Counted from the stretch's first letter, positions 25,016 to 34,305 are shown. The stretch is DNA of 64,000 nt from Paenibacillus sp. cl123 (GCF_900101595.1 NZ_FMYY01000020.1:1-64000); one strand, 5' to 3'. The notes: a model not told the origin generated them from the sequence alone. A program made the numbers and translations.

Positions 25016-25888
25016 ATGCTAGAGACACGGAAGGTCCCCACACTGGTTTTTTCTCTTTTTGTCGGTATTGTCTCGATAGTCATGATGGTGCCGATCATAC
25101 TGACGATAACGAACTCGTTGATGACCGAAAGAGAAATGAGCTTTAATTACGATTTGGTGGGCAAGATGACCGATGCTTCGGTCCAAGATACGTTCGTCAA
25201 CTTGAAGTTGATTCCGGATTGGATCACGCTGGATCAATATACGAAGTTGCTGATCACGACGACGAAGTTTCTGCAGATGTTCTGGAACTCGGTGCGATAT
25301 GTCGTTCCGATCGTAGCCGGACAGGCCGCGGTTGCCGCGCTGGCTGCTTACGCCTTTGCCAGGCTTCGTTTCCGAGGGCGAGATACGTTGTTCATGATCT
25401 ATCTGATGACCATGCTCATGCCGTTTCAGGTTACGCTGGTTCCGAATTACATCATGATCGACAAGCTTGGCCTCATGAATACATCGGCTGCAATCATTCT
25501 GCCGGGGATTTTCGGCGCATTCGGCGTCTTTATGATACGCCAGTTTATGGCAAATCTTCCGCATGTCTATACGGAAGCAGGCAAAATGGACGGCGCGGGG
25601 CACTTCACCCTATTTCTCCTTGTCATCCTTCCCTTAGTTAGACCGGGATTGGCTGCGTTGATCGTGCTATTGTTCGTCGATTATTGGAATATGGTCGAGC
25701 AGCCCCTCATCTTCCTGAAGGAGGAGTTCCAATATCCGCTGTCGCTATATTTATCGCAAATTCAACAAGGCGAGCGAGGCGTGATCTTCGCCGCATCCGT
25801 TCTGTATATGGCCCCGATGATACTACTATTTTTGTACGCCGAAACGTATTTGATCGAAGGCATCGAGCATTCCGGGATCAAGGGGTAG
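25016..25888 (+). CDS. ABC transporter permease, MalG/UgpE type
   Basis: A 290-aa permease with six membrane segments; helix 1 is VFSLFVGIVSIVMMVPIILTI. The EAA motif reads EAGKMDGAGHFTLFLLVILP, close to the consensus. AGAGGAG precedes the ATG. An extracytoplasmic stretch of about 60 residues between helices 1 and 2 (FNYDLVGKMTDASVQDT...DQYTKLLI) is in the usual place. It lies 18 nt after the first permease and 21 nt before the adaptor gene, so it is operonic. Confidence 0.85.
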   Translation: MLETRKVPTLVFSLFVGIVSIVMMVPIILTITNSLMTEREMSFNYDLVGKMTDASVQDTFVNLKLIPDWITLDQYTKLLITTTKFLQMFWNSVRYVVPIVAGQAAVAALAAYAFARLRFRGRDTLFMIYLMTMLMPFQVTLVPNYIMIDKLGLMNTSAAIILPGIFGAFGVFMIRQFMANLPHVYTEAGKMDGAGHFTLFLLVILPLVRPGLAALIVLLFVDYWNMVEQPLIFLKEEFQYPLSLYLSQIQQGERGVIFAASVLYMAPMILLFLYAETYLIEGIEHSGIKG

Positions 25889-25909
25889 CTGAAAGCAGGA
25901 GTGAATGTG

Positions 25910-27076
25910 ATGGAAGCTCTGATAAACGAAGAACAACAGAAAACACGTAAACGCAATATCGCCGTGATCGCGAGCTTGTTTTTCGCTTGCCTCATCGCTT
26001 TGACCTTGTTCGGCAATACCTTGGTCGCATTAACGCTGCCGAAAGTGATAACGGAGCAACCTGTCTCCGGCACGCTTGATCTCACCTTTCAAGGCACTGC
26101 CATCCTTAGGTCCGCGATAGAAGTCGATCTCACGAACCCCGGTGGGTTAACAACGACGAAAGTGCTGGTGAAAGAAGGAGATGCGGTCCGTAAAGGGCAA
26201 ATTTTGGTTCAGTACGACAACAGCGAAGCGGAACAGCAAATTGATGCGGAACAAGATGTCCTGAAAAAGACAAAGCTTGACTTGAACAGACGGTTTGACG
26301 AGTATAAGCAAGTCGCCCGCGGCGAAGACCCCGATGCAATCGCCGCGGCCCAGAATGGGTTGGAAAGTGTTAAACTCGATATTACCGCACAGGAGAAACG
26401 GATTCGAATGCTGCAAACCCAAATGTCAGCCAAAGAAAAGCTCTTGGCTCCTTTTGACGGCATTGTGACAGCGGTGAACGCCATCGAGGGTCTCCCCTCT
26501 ACAGCGTCGGATATTCGTCTATTTTACACGGATAAAGGACTTCGATTCGATATACAGGTGCCGATCGAGTTGGCAGTTGGGCTCACCGAAGGCGAGTCCC
26601 TCAAAGTTCGCACAATCGGTAAAAAGAGCCGCTTGCTTCAAGGCCAAATTATGAAAATCGAAGCAAGTACCACACCGAATGAGAGCGACAAACCGACAAA
26701 CGGCCCCCCAACTAGTTCAACCTCTTCGGGCGAGTCCCCTACAGTACGTGAGACGAACCGCCTGCTTGTGAGTCTTCATGACGAATCCCTGCATGATGGC
26801 GATCGTGTGCAGGTGGAATTATCAAAGACAGTCGGCAAAGAGACTCTTATTATTTCAAGCAAAGCGGTGCGACAAGATCGGAATGGTGCCTATGTATTTG
26901 CGCTAGAGAGCACATCCGGACCGCTCGGAAATGTGTATTATGCATCCAAACGCCCCGTCACGGTCTCCGGTGCAAACGAACAGCAAACTGCGATCAGTGG
27001 CGATTTTTTGGAGAAAGCAAACATCATTTTGGAGAGCAGCGAGCCTCTTGAAGATGGTCAGCGAGTGCGATACTAA
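25910..27076 (+). CDS. HlyD/MFP-type adaptor protein, embedded in an ABC-import/two-component operon
   Basis: A 388-aa protein with one N-terminal membrane anchor (IAVIASLFFACLIALTLFGN), no lipobox. Then lipoyl half-motif (TTKVLVKEGDAVRKGQILVQYD), coiled-coil hairpin about residues 105-165, second lipoyl half (KLLAPFDGIVTAVNAIEG), beta-barrel and a membrane-proximal domain interrupted by a Thr/Ser/Pro-rich loop (about 250-275). Such adaptors normally work with an exporter (MacB-, RND- or ABC-type), yet no exporter gene is in the operon. AGGAG lies 8 nt before the ATG at 25910. It is 21 nt downstream of the MalG-type permease. Its partner and substrate cannot be told from sequence. Confidence 0.8.
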   Translation: MEALINEEQQKTRKRNIAVIASLFFACLIALTLFGNTLVALTLPKVITEQPVSGTLDLTFQGTAILRSAIEVDLTNPGGLTTTKVLVKEGDAVRKGQILVQYDNSEAEQQIDAEQDVLKKTKLDLNRRFDEYKQVARGEDPDAIAAAQNGLESVKLDITAQEKRIRMLQTQMSAKEKLLAPFDGIVTAVNAIEGLPSTASDIRLFYTDKGLRFDIQVPIELAVGLTEGESLKVRTIGKKSRLLQGQIMKIEASTTPNESDKPTNGPPTSSTSSGESPTVRETNRLLVSLHDESLHDGDRVQVELSKTVGKETLIISSKAVRQDRNGAYVFALESTSGPLGNVYYASKRPVTVSGANEQQTAISGDFLEKANIILESSEPLEDGQRVRY

Positions 27077-27119
27077 GCTATAATTGATGAATATAATATC
27101 TCTTTAAGAAGGAATTCTT

Positions 27120-27827
27120 ATGAAAAAAAACAGAATACTCATTATTGAAGACGAAGTTGCCATTGCGGATATATTGGAATACGGCTTGATCGAGGAAGGA
27201 TACTTTACGAAGATAGCTCATACGGGTACGGATGGATTGAAGGTGCTTGCGGATTTCCAGCCCGATTTGCTTATACTTGATTGGATGCTGCCCGATCAAA
27301 GCGGGTTGGATATTTGCAAGAAAGTTACAGCCACCTATAATATTCCCATTTTGATGATTACCGCGAAATCGGATATTACCGACAAAATATTGGGGCTGGA
27401 GTTCGGGGCGGACGATTACATCACGAAGCCGTTTGACATGAGAGAGGTCAATGCCCGAATTCGTACCATTCTTAGACGATTCGATCAAGCCGTCCGGAGT
27501 AAAGAGGAGGCCGTGGGAGCCGGCGGGCCAGTCTTGCGGTTTAAAGATATCGAAATCGTCACCAGGGAAAGATTGGTCAGGAAGGCCGGTAAGGAAATTG
27601 AATTAACGCCCAAAGAATACGACCTTCTGCTCAGGTTGTATTCGCACAGAGGGAAAATTTATACCCGATCGGAACTTCTAGATGACGTATGGGGTTACTT
27701 TTACTCCGGGGATACAAGAACGGTTGATACGCATATTCAGAGGTTGCGCAAAAAGCTGGATATTAGCGATTTGATCACAACGGTTTTCAGCATCGGCTAC
27801 AAATTCAATAGTATGTCGGATTTGTGA
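27120..27827 (+). CDS. OmpR/PhoB-family response regulator
   Basis: A 235-aa regulator: receiver with IIEDEVAIADILEYGL, phospho-acceptor in LLILDWMLPDQSG, ITAKSD and YITKPFD; C-terminal winged helix with ELTPKEYDLLLRLYSHRGKI and RTVDTHIQRLRKKL...FSIGYKF. An AAGAAGGAA ribosome site lies upstream. It is 43 nt after the adaptor gene, and its stop codon is 1 nt before the kinase ATG. Probably controls this operon, but no binding site was confirmed. Confidence 0.9.
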   Translation: MKKNRILIIEDEVAIADILEYGLIEEGYFTKIAHTGTDGLKVLADFQPDLLILDWMLPDQSGLDICKKVTATYNIPILMITAKSDITDKILGLEFGADDYITKPFDMREVNARIRTILRRFDQAVRSKEEAVGAGGPVLRFKDIEIVTRERLVRKAGKEIELTPKEYDLLLRLYSHRGKIYTRSELLDDVWGYFYSGDTRTVDTHIQRLRKKLDISDLITTVFSIGYKFNSMSDL

Positions 27828-27828
27828 T

Positions 27829-29271
27829 ATGATACGGACTATTCGAACCAAGTTTATGATTGGTTTTTTCATTATTTTTGGCGTGTTTTTCCTGATCCTT
27901 CAACAATGGGTGAGCATAAATATCGAATCCGGCAATCGAAACACTGTGAACAATCAGCTCCAGGATCTGAAAAACAACAGCAACAGCTTTATCCAGCAAT
28001 CTTTTCTGACGCATCACTTCACGAGCGATGAGATTTATTTTGAGCAAATAGCCGAAGAGACGGCAACGGTGCTGCAGTATGCTGCTTCCAGCGGGGTTGC
28101 GATGTATTCGATCGCTGGCGAGCTGCTCTACGCTTCCGATCAAGCAGCCTTTACGACAAGTGGAGAAGATTTGCAACTGGCGCGGCAAGGCAAGACCGCG
28201 TATACCCTTACGCGGGCCAAGCGGGGAGCTTCCGTGTTATTTGCTTATCCAGTCGTGGTCCATGGCACGAAAGTGGGTATTGTACGCTTTGCCAAGGACT
28301 TTACTCCCCTTTACGAGCAAAGCGGTTATATACAGCGTACGATATTTTCGATTGCGTTGGCCGTATTTGCCGCCGCGTTCCTGTTCTCTTATCTCCTCTG
28401 TCGGCATATCACCGTTCCTCTGAGCAAGCTGACGAAAGCCACTACAGAGGTAATGAATGGGAATTTTAACATTCGAATCGAGGTTAAGCAAAAGGATGAA
28501 GTCGGTCAACTGGCCGTCAACTTTAGCAGTATGGTCGAGAAGCTTCGGGAACAGTTTGCGATCATCGAAAAAGACCGGGACAGGCTCGAAGAATTGAATC
28601 ATCATCGGAAACGATTTTTCGATCAAGTCACCCACGAACTTAAAACACCGTTAACCACGATTATGGGTTATGCGGAAATCATTCGTAAAAACGGGATCAA
28701 TGACCCGGCCCTTTTCCAAAAAGGGGTCAACCATATCGTAGATGAAAGCAAGCGGCTGCATGCTATGGTTTTGGAATTGCTCGAAAGGTCTAAGGCGACG
28801 GGAGCACATCATACGGATATAACAGTGGACGCGGCGCAAATTTTGTTAGACGTTTGCGATACGATGGCAATCAAAGCGCAAAGGTACAAGAAGACCATTC
28901 GCTGCGAAGCGGACAAAGGGCTTTTTATTCGCGGCAAGTCGGATCGACTGCGACAGTTGTTTATCAATCTGTTGGATAATGCGATCAAATATTCGTACGC
29001 GCACACCGAAATTATCGTGATTGCCAGCTTGGAGGACGATCGGATCCGAATGATCGTATCCAATCAAGGGAAGACGATAAGCGCAGACAATTTGGCAAAA
29101 ATCTTCGAACCTTATTATCGGGCAGGACATCCCTACACGGAATCAGCAAGTATCGGACTCGGTCTCAGTATATGCAAAGGAATTGTGGACGAGCACCGGG
29201 GTCGCATCCAGATATCAAGCGATAACGGGTATACGAATGTGGATATGGACTTTCCGCTCGCGAAAGCTTAA
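27829..29271 (+). CDS. HAMP sensor histidine kinase with extracellular sensor domain
   Basis: A 480-aa kinase. Helix 1 about 10-30 (FMIGFFIIFGVFFLILQQWV), an extracellular region of about 140 residues (PAS/Cache-like, e.g. GVAMYSIAGELLYASD...GIVRFAKDF), helix 2 about 168-190, HAMP (ITVPLSKLTKATTEVMNGNFNI), HisKA with FFDQVTHELKTPLTTI and HATPase with INLLDNAIKYSYAHT and SIGLGLSICKGIV. Two-codon-scale spacing from the regulator implies co-translation. The lipoprotein that follows and the solute-binding protein at the start of the operon are candidate co-sensors; this is inference. Confidence 0.9.
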   Translation: MIRTIRTKFMIGFFIIFGVFFLILQQWVSINIESGNRNTVNNQLQDLKNNSNSFIQQSFLTHHFTSDEIYFEQIAEETATVLQYAASSGVAMYSIAGELLYASDQAAFTTSGEDLQLARQGKTAYTLTRAKRGASVLFAYPVVVHGTKVGIVRFAKDFTPLYEQSGYIQRTIFSIALAVFAAAFLFSYLLCRHITVPLSKLTKATTEVMNGNFNIRIEVKQKDEVGQLAVNFSSMVEKLREQFAIIEKDRDRLEELNHHRKRFFDQVTHELKTPLTTIMGYAEIIRKNGINDPALFQKGVNHIVDESKRLHAMVLELLERSKATGAHHTDITVDAAQILLDVCDTMAIKAQRYKKTIRCEADKGLFIRGKSDRLRQLFINLLDNAIKYSYAHTEIIVIASLEDDRIRMIVSNQGKTISADNLAKIFEPYYRAGHPYTESASIGLGLSICKGIVDEHRGRIQISSDNGYTNVDMDFPLAKA

Positions 29272-29283
29272 GAGGGGATGACG

Positions 29284-30402
29284 ATGAAAAGACGAATCAG
29301 CTTGTATGTACTACTTGCGACTGTTTGCTTTTTGCTGACCGGCTGCCTGGGAGCGCCGCGGACGGAGACCATTATTTTGAATGATGCGGAGCAGCAGCCT
29401 GGCGAAGAAACTTCGCCTTTTACGGTACAAACGATCTATTCCGTACTGGATGGACAAGGAGAAGGCATATATCCGATTGGATGGATCGACGCCAGTGCGT
29501 TGCTCGCGTTTACGCCCGAGTTTCCGTCCTGGTCCCGTTTGGATCGCGTGAATGAGCCGTATACCGCTCGACAGAAATTGTCCGAGGTAGGCGTATTCAC
29601 CTATCCCCAGAACAGCCTCGTCTCGTCGCCGGATCGGCAAAATGCAGCTTATATAAGTGTGTCCGACCGTGTACTGCAATTGAACTTGCATTCTCTTGGT
29701 GACAGCGGAAATACACTCATTGAAACCACGAAAAACAAGCAAATCTTAAATGCGCGGATGTCGTGGTCGAGCAACGGCCGCTTACTCTGTTATACAATTG
29801 ACAACGAGGATGAGAAGGCCATTCAACTAAGCGTCTACGATACGATAGAAGGAAAGTCGAGACGGTACACTCTTCCCCTTGCGCAACAGGACGAACTCGT
29901 TACTTCGGTTTATGTTTCGAACAGTGGCGAAGCCGCGGTCATTGTCAAGCGATTGGGTCAAGAATCGGTGCTGGAATTGGGTGAATTGAGGGGGAATGAA
30001 TTCATCAGCCAATACCGTCATCCTATAAGCAATGAAGACTGGGTAGAATGGATTCATCAAGATCAAATCTCCTTTGTTGGGGCGGACGGAATATTGTATG
30101 CTTACGATCAGCGCAATGATGTCCTTTCGGTTTTGCTGAACGATATCGGACAGTTTCGCCTGTCGAGTGACCGCAAATTTATTGTCTATACACAGGAAGG
30201 CGATGCTGTTTATGCCGCCAGTATATACGGCAACAATGTGTTGAATATGAAGCAAATCTATAAGGGAATCGTACCCTATCAAATGGTTTGGAGCCCGGAT
30301 AACGGTAAATTGCTGCTCGTCGGTTCCAAACCAAAGGAGCAGGCAAAATCAAAGCCGTATACAGAATTGAAGTATCAGGGCCTAGTCATTGAATTCAAAT
30401 GA
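29284..30402 (+). CDS. Lipoprotein with beta-propeller-like repeats
   Basis: A 372-aa secreted lipoprotein: MKRRISLYVLLATVCFLLTGC gives a clear lipobox. The mature part shows repeated blade-like strands of TolB/WD-type proteins: SPDRQNAAYISVSD, RMSWSSNGRLLCYTIDNED, VSNSGEAAVIVKR, LSSDRKFIVYTQEGD, WSPDNGKLLLVGS. No catalytic motif is evident. GAGGGG lies 6 nt before the ATG at 29284; the ATG at 29278 is too close to it. It follows the kinase by 12 nt and is the last gene, ending in a terminator. It may modulate the kinase on the cell surface, but that is inferred from position only. Confidence 0.75.
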   Translation: MKRRISLYVLLATVCFLLTGCLGAPRTETIILNDAEQQPGEETSPFTVQTIYSVLDGQGEGIYPIGWIDASALLAFTPEFPSWSRLDRVNEPYTARQKLSEVGVFTYPQNSLVSSPDRQNAAYISVSDRVLQLNLHSLGDSGNTLIETTKNKQILNARMSWSSNGRLLCYTIDNEDEKAIQLSVYDTIEGKSRRYTLPLAQQDELVTSVYVSNSGEAAVIVKRLGQESVLELGELRGNEFISQYRHPISNEDWVEWIHQDQISFVGADGILYAYDQRNDVLSVLLNDIGQFRLSSDRKFIVYTQEGDAVYAASIYGNNVLNMKQIYKGIVPYQMVWSPDNGKLLLVGSKPKEQAKSKPYTELKYQGLVIEFK

Positions 30403-30416
30403 TTATTTTATTGCGC

Positions 30417-30454
30417 AAAACCTTCTGTCCGGGTAGGGACAAGGAGGTTTTTTT
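30417..30454 (+). terminator. Terminator of the seven-gene ABC/two-component operon
   Basis: AAAACCTTCTGTCC, loop, GGGACAAGGAGGTTTTTTTC: arms AACC/GGTT and TGTCC/GGACA with an internal loop, followed by seven T residues. It starts 15 nt after the last stop codon. Confidence 0.85.
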
Positions 30455-30589
30455 CGACGAGGACCATCTCAAAAGGAATTTCCGGATTCATCGCTGTACA
30501 GTTAAGCGAAAATATACGTCCCCTTCTCGTATTCAAGAAGCTATCGGCTGGTACCGCAGGCAGGCGCCGATTTCAACGTTCTGCCGCAC

Positions 30590-30619
30590 AAAAAACCGGT
30601 CGACTTGGCAGTCAACCGG
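30590..30619 (-). terminator. Terminator of the pyrophosphatase gene
   Basis: On the minus strand CCGGTTGACT, loop GCCA, AGTCGACCGG, then TTTTTTG. The 10-bp stem contains one T-G pair. It lies about 20 nt after the stop. Confidence 0.9.
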
Positions 30620-30640
30620 CCGCTTGCAGCCTGACAAGGA

Positions 30641-31573
30641 TTACAGTTTGTTAAATACGTCCGTCAGCACAGGGACGATCTGCGACTTGCGGGAAACGAC
30701 GCCCTTCAGGACGGCTTTGTTGCTGTCCAGCTTCACGTTGTACGCCTGCTCGACCGCTTCGGCTTTGCCGCCGAGAGCGAGACCGATCGAGTCGTTGTTC
30801 AGGATATCCGTAACGACAAACAGGAACAGGTCCAGGTTTTTGTCGGCGATGATCTGGTTCAGAGCCGCCTCGACTTCAGCCTGGCGGGACAGTACATCAT
30901 TCGTGTCTACCGCGTTGACTTGGGCGATTTCGACCTTGTAGGCGCCCATTTGGAACTCTTTGGCATCCAGCGAGATAAGCTGGGCGATTGTTTTGTCGCT
31001 CAGATCGGCTCCGGCTTTCAGCATCTCCAGCCCGTAGCTGTCCACATCCACGCCTGCGATCTGCGCAAGCTCGCGGGCAGCGGCTACGTCCTGATCCGTG
31101 CAGGTAGGCGATTTGAAGAGCAGGGAGTCGGAGATGATGGCGGACAGCATCAAACCTGCAATTTCGGGGCTGATCGCTACGCCGTTCTCTTTATACATTT
31201 TGTTCAGGATCGTCGCGGTGCAGCCGACCGGCTCCGCACGGTAGTACAGCGGACCGCTTGTCTCGAAGTTGGCGATCCGGTGATGGTCGATAACCTCGAT
31301 AACGCGAACCTGATCGATATCCGATACGCTTTGCTGGCGCTCATTGTGGTCGACCAGAATAACTTCCTTCACTTCGCCCGCTACCGTCTCCACGAGGCGC
31401 GGCGCTTCCACCTTGAATTTGTCCAGCGCGTATTGCGTTTCGCCGTTCACGCTGCCGAGACGGACCGCCTCGACCTCTTGGCCCAGCTTCGTCTTAAGAT
31501 CCGCGTATGCGATTGCGGAACAAATCGTATCCGTGTCCGGATTTTTATGCCCGAAAATAAGTGCTTTTGCCAT
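30641..31573 (-). CDS. ppaC: Manganese-dependent inorganic pyrophosphatase (DHH family II)
   Basis: A 310-aa cytosolic enzyme that hydrolyses pyrophosphate to two phosphates, pulling biosynthetic reactions forward. The DHH-family metal motifs are all visible: GHKNPDTDTICSA, LVDHNE, VIDHHRIANF, and the DHHA2 C-terminal substrate motif SRKSQIVP. Length agrees with Bacillus PpaC (about 309 aa), and no CBS-domain insert is present. AAGGAG lies upstream of the ATG at 31573. It is a single-gene unit with its own terminator. Confidence 0.95.
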   Translation of the reverse strand: MAKALIFGHKNPDTDTICSAIAYADLKTKLGQEVEAVRLGSVNGETQYALDKFKVEAPRLVETVAGEVKEVILVDHNERQQSVSDIDQVRVIEVIDHHRIANFETSGPLYYRAEPVGCTATILNKMYKENGVAISPEIAGLMLSAIISDSLLFKSPTCTDQDVAAARELAQIAGVDVDSYGLEMLKAGADLSDKTIAQLISLDAKEFQMGAYKVEIAQVNAVDTNDVLSRQAEVEAALNQIIADKNLDLFLFVVTDILNNDSIGLALGGKAEAVEQAYNVKLDSNKAVLKGVVSRKSQIVPVLTDVFNKL

Positions 31574-31832
31574 AATCAAGCTCCTTGTTCGTGAATTTGG
31601 CGCGGTTGCCGCCGATGATAACTATTCCCATTCCCGATTATAACGTGAAATCTAGTATATTCCAATTCCTTTAATGAGAATATTTTTTGAAAAATTTCCG
31701 AACCGGCTCGCTCCTTGCCAGCTCAAGCCGGCCCCCGATTTCCCGCGGCTTCCCAGGGCCGGACATTCCATCCCTGCGGATTGCGGTTCGCCCACTGGCA
31801 TTGCCGTCGGCGGCGGGCGCTGGCCGCCCGGC

Positions 31833-32444
31833 TTACGCCCGGCCGCTCCCCAGCTCAATGACGCGGCTGCACAGCCGCTCGACCAGCCGATGCTCATGGC
31901 TGATCACCAGCACCCCCATCTGCCCGCGGGCAGCTCGCTCCAGCACAGCCTGCCAAATCTGTGCCTGAGTAATCGCATCCAGCATGGTCGTCATCTCATC
32001 GGCGATCAGTACCCGGGTCTGCGGACGGATCGCCCGCGCAACGCAGAAGCGCTGCAGCTCGCCGCCGGACAGCTCGCTGGGCCACCGGCGCAGCCAGGCC
32101 TCTTCGATCCCGAGGTCAGCCAGCAGGGAAGGGTCCGGATCTCCTCCCTCGACCAGCGTCCGTCCCATCGTCCAGCGCGGATTCACCGCCTTCTCCGGAT
32201 GCTGGAAGACGAGCTGAACCGGGCGGTAGCCGGTCTTGGGCAGCGGTTGACCGCCCAGCGTCACCCGGCCCTCCCAGGGCCGGTCGTAACCGGCCAGCAG
32301 CCGCGCCAGCGTCGACTTGCCGCAGCCGCTCGGGCCGACCAGCCCCACAATCTCGCCGGGCCCAACTGTCAAGCTCACCCCGCGCAGCAGCCATGGATGT
32401 CTGCTGCCGTAACGGTAGCCGAGCTCATGCGCTTCAAGAAGCAT
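31833..32444 (-). CDS. ABC transporter ATP-binding protein, NikE/OppF type
   Basis: A 203-aa ATPase: Walker A GPSGCGKST, signature LSGGELQRF, Walker B VLIADEMT (proline of the usual DEPT replaced by Met), H-loop VISHEHR. It is shorter than OppF because the C-terminal oligopeptide-specific region is absent, as is common in NikE/CntF subunits. Its start overlaps the other ATPase gene by 11 nt. Fifth and last gene of a minus-strand ABC operon. No clear terminator follows. Confidence 0.85.
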   Translation of the reverse strand: MLLEAHELGYRYGSRHPWLLRGVSLTVGPGEIVGLVGPSGCGKSTLARLLAGYDRPWEGRVTLGGQPLPKTGYRPVQLVFQHPEKAVNPRWTMGRTLVEGGDPDPSLLADLGIEEAWLRRWPSELSGGELQRFCVARAIRPQTRVLIADEMTTMLDAITQAQIWQAVLERAARGQMGVLVISHEHRLVERLCSRVIELGSGRA

Positions 32445-33357
32445 GGATGCACCTCACCATTCCTCCGCGCAGCGCTCGTTCGCCCGGACGTTCTGCCGTG
32501 CAGGACGCGTCGGCATAAGCGCAGCGGGGAGCGAAGGCGCATCCTGCTGGCAGCGCATTCGCCGGCGGCTGGGAGCCCCGGAGCGGCACGAAGCCGTTCT
32601 GCGGCAATGCCCGCCACAACGCCCTCGTGTACGGATGGCGCAGCGCCTCGCCCGCTCCGGCAAACTCCTCCGCCCGGGCGATCTCGACCACCGAGCCGGC
32701 GTACAGCACGGCTACCCGGTCGGCGACCGCAAGCGCCGATTCGATGTCATGCGAGATCAGCATGACACCGCAGCCCTCGTCCGCCAGCTCGCGAAAGCTG
32801 CCCAGCGCCTCGGCCACTACCGCGGGGTCGAGGCCGGGCGTCGGCTCGTCGGCGACCACGAGCCTCGCCCCGCTGACCGTGGCGGTCGAGACGAGCACCC
32901 GGCGGGCCATCCCGCCCGACAGCTGAAACGGAAACAAGGCCGCCGTCCCCGGCTTCAGACGGTAACGCTCAAACACGCTCCGCTGAGCTTCCGCCGGGTC
33001 ACCGGTCCGGACGGCGTCCCGGACCTGGCGCCCGACCCGCATCAGCGGGTCCAGGTACTGCACCGATTGCGGCACGAGCGCAATCTCGCTGCCGCGCAGC
33101 GCCTGCTGCCGCTCGGGCGTCAGCTCCTCTCCGCGGAAGCGAAGGCTTCCCCGGGCCCGCGCGTTAACCGGCAGTATGCCGAGTATCGCGTGAGCGAGCA
33201 GGCTTTTGCCTGAGCCGCTGGCGCCCACCACCGCGAGAATCTCGCCGCTGTCGACAGACAGGCTCAAGCCGTGAAGCACCTGCGCCTGCTGCTGGCGGAA
33301 GCCGCGCACGTATTGAACGAAGGCTACCGAGAGATCATTTACTTCAAGCAAAGCCAC
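32434..33357 (-). CDS. ABC transporter ATP-binding protein, NikD/OppD type
   Basis: A 307-aa ATPase: Walker A GASGSGKSLLA, signature LSGGMARRV, Walker B RLVVADEPTPGLD, H-loop LISHDIE. The C-terminal oligopeptide/dipeptide domain has AGCAFAPRCAYADASC, the cysteine cluster seen in this subfamily. It follows the second permease by 36 nt. In the signature motif, M follows LSGG where Q is usual elsewhere. Confidence 0.85.
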   Translation of the reverse strand: MALLEVNDLSVAFVQYVRGFRQQQAQVLHGLSLSVDSGEILAVVGASGSGKSLLAHAILGILPVNARARGSLRFRGEELTPERQQALRGSEIALVPQSVQYLDPLMRVGRQVRDAVRTGDPAEAQRSVFERYRLKPGTAALFPFQLSGGMARRVLVSTATVSGARLVVADEPTPGLDPAVVAEALGSFRELADEGCGVMLISHDIESALAVADRVAVLYAGSVVEIARAEEFAGAGEALRHPYTRALWRALPQNGFVPLRGSQPPANALPAGCAFAPRCAYADASCTAERPGERALRGGMVRCIHAS

Positions 33358-33393
33358 GGCTTGCTCCCTCCTTCGGTTAAGTGTCTTGGATCG

Positions 33394-34305
33394 TTACTCA
33401 TGAGCCCGCTTCGGATCGACGAGCAGCCGCAGATGGTCGCCCAGCCGGTCGAAGCAGCGAACGACGAGCAGCAGACATAACCCCGGGAAGAGCGCCAGCC
33501 ACCACATCCCGGTCGACAGATAACGCATGGACTCCGACAAGATGATGCCGATAGCCGGCTCATGGGGGGACAGTCCCATCCCGACGAAGGTGACGGCCGC
33601 CTCATGCAGGATCGCATGCGGAATAATAAGCACAAGGCCGACCAGCAGCTGCGGCACCAGATGGGGCAGTATATGGCGAGAAGCGATCCACCACCGCGAA
33701 CGCCCCAAGTGCTTTGAGATTTGCACGAATTCGGCCGAGCGCAGCTGGAGCACCTCAGTGCGGATCAGGCGCGAGAGACTGGGCCAATGCGTCAGCGCCA
33801 CGCCGACGATGACTCCTTTGGCTCCGCCGCCAAGGACGAAGGCAATAAGGATCAGCGTTACCAAATGCGGCACGCTTAGAAACAGATCGATCAGCCAAGT
33901 CACGATCCGGTCCGCCGTCCGCCCCATCGTAGCCGCTATCAGCCCGAGCAGCGCGGCAATGACTACGCTGATCGAGCCTGCGGCAAGGCCGACCTTAAGG
34001 CTGAGCGCCAGTCCCTTGAGCGTGCGCGCCAGCATGTCCCGGCCCAGCCAGTCCGTGCCGAACGGATGGCTCAGGGACGGGGCGAGGTTGCGCAGCTCCA
34101 GCCGCGAGGTGAGCTGCCCGCTGTCCGTCAGCTGGGCGCCCAGCGCGAACAGCAGAAGCAGGCCCGCTGCGGCGGCGGCTGACAGCAGGGCGCGCTGGCG
34201 TCCGTGCAGCAGGCCCGCCCCGCCCGCTCCCCCGGCGAGCATCGAGCTGCGGCGGGCGCGCAAGCGTAAACCAAAGCCAAAGCCAAGGCCTCCGGACTTC
34301 TTCAT
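33394..34305 (-). CDS. ABC permease, NikC/DppC type
   Basis: A 303-aa permease with a Gly/Arg-rich cytoplasmic N-terminus of about 40 residues, then membrane segment LLSAAAAAGLLLLFALGAQL. The dipeptide/nickel permease hallmark HPFGTDWLGRDMLARTLKG follows, and the EAA-type loop QISKHLGRSRWWIASRHILPHLVPQ precedes the last helices. It overlaps the NikB-type gene by 4 nt (ATGA). Confidence 0.85.
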   Translation of the reverse strand: MKKSGGLGFGFGLRLRARRSSMLAGGAGGAGLLHGRQRALLSAAAAAGLLLLFALGAQLTDSGQLTSRLELRNLAPSLSHPFGTDWLGRDMLARTLKGLALSLKVGLAAGSISVVIAALLGLIAATMGRTADRIVTWLIDLFLSVPHLVTLILIAFVLGGGAKGVIVGVALTHWPSLSRLIRTEVLQLRSAEFVQISKHLGRSRWWIASRHILPHLVPQLLVGLVLIIPHAILHEAAVTFVGMGLSPHEPAIGIILSESMRYLSTGMWWLALFPGLCLLLVVRCFDRLGDHLRLLVDPKRAHE

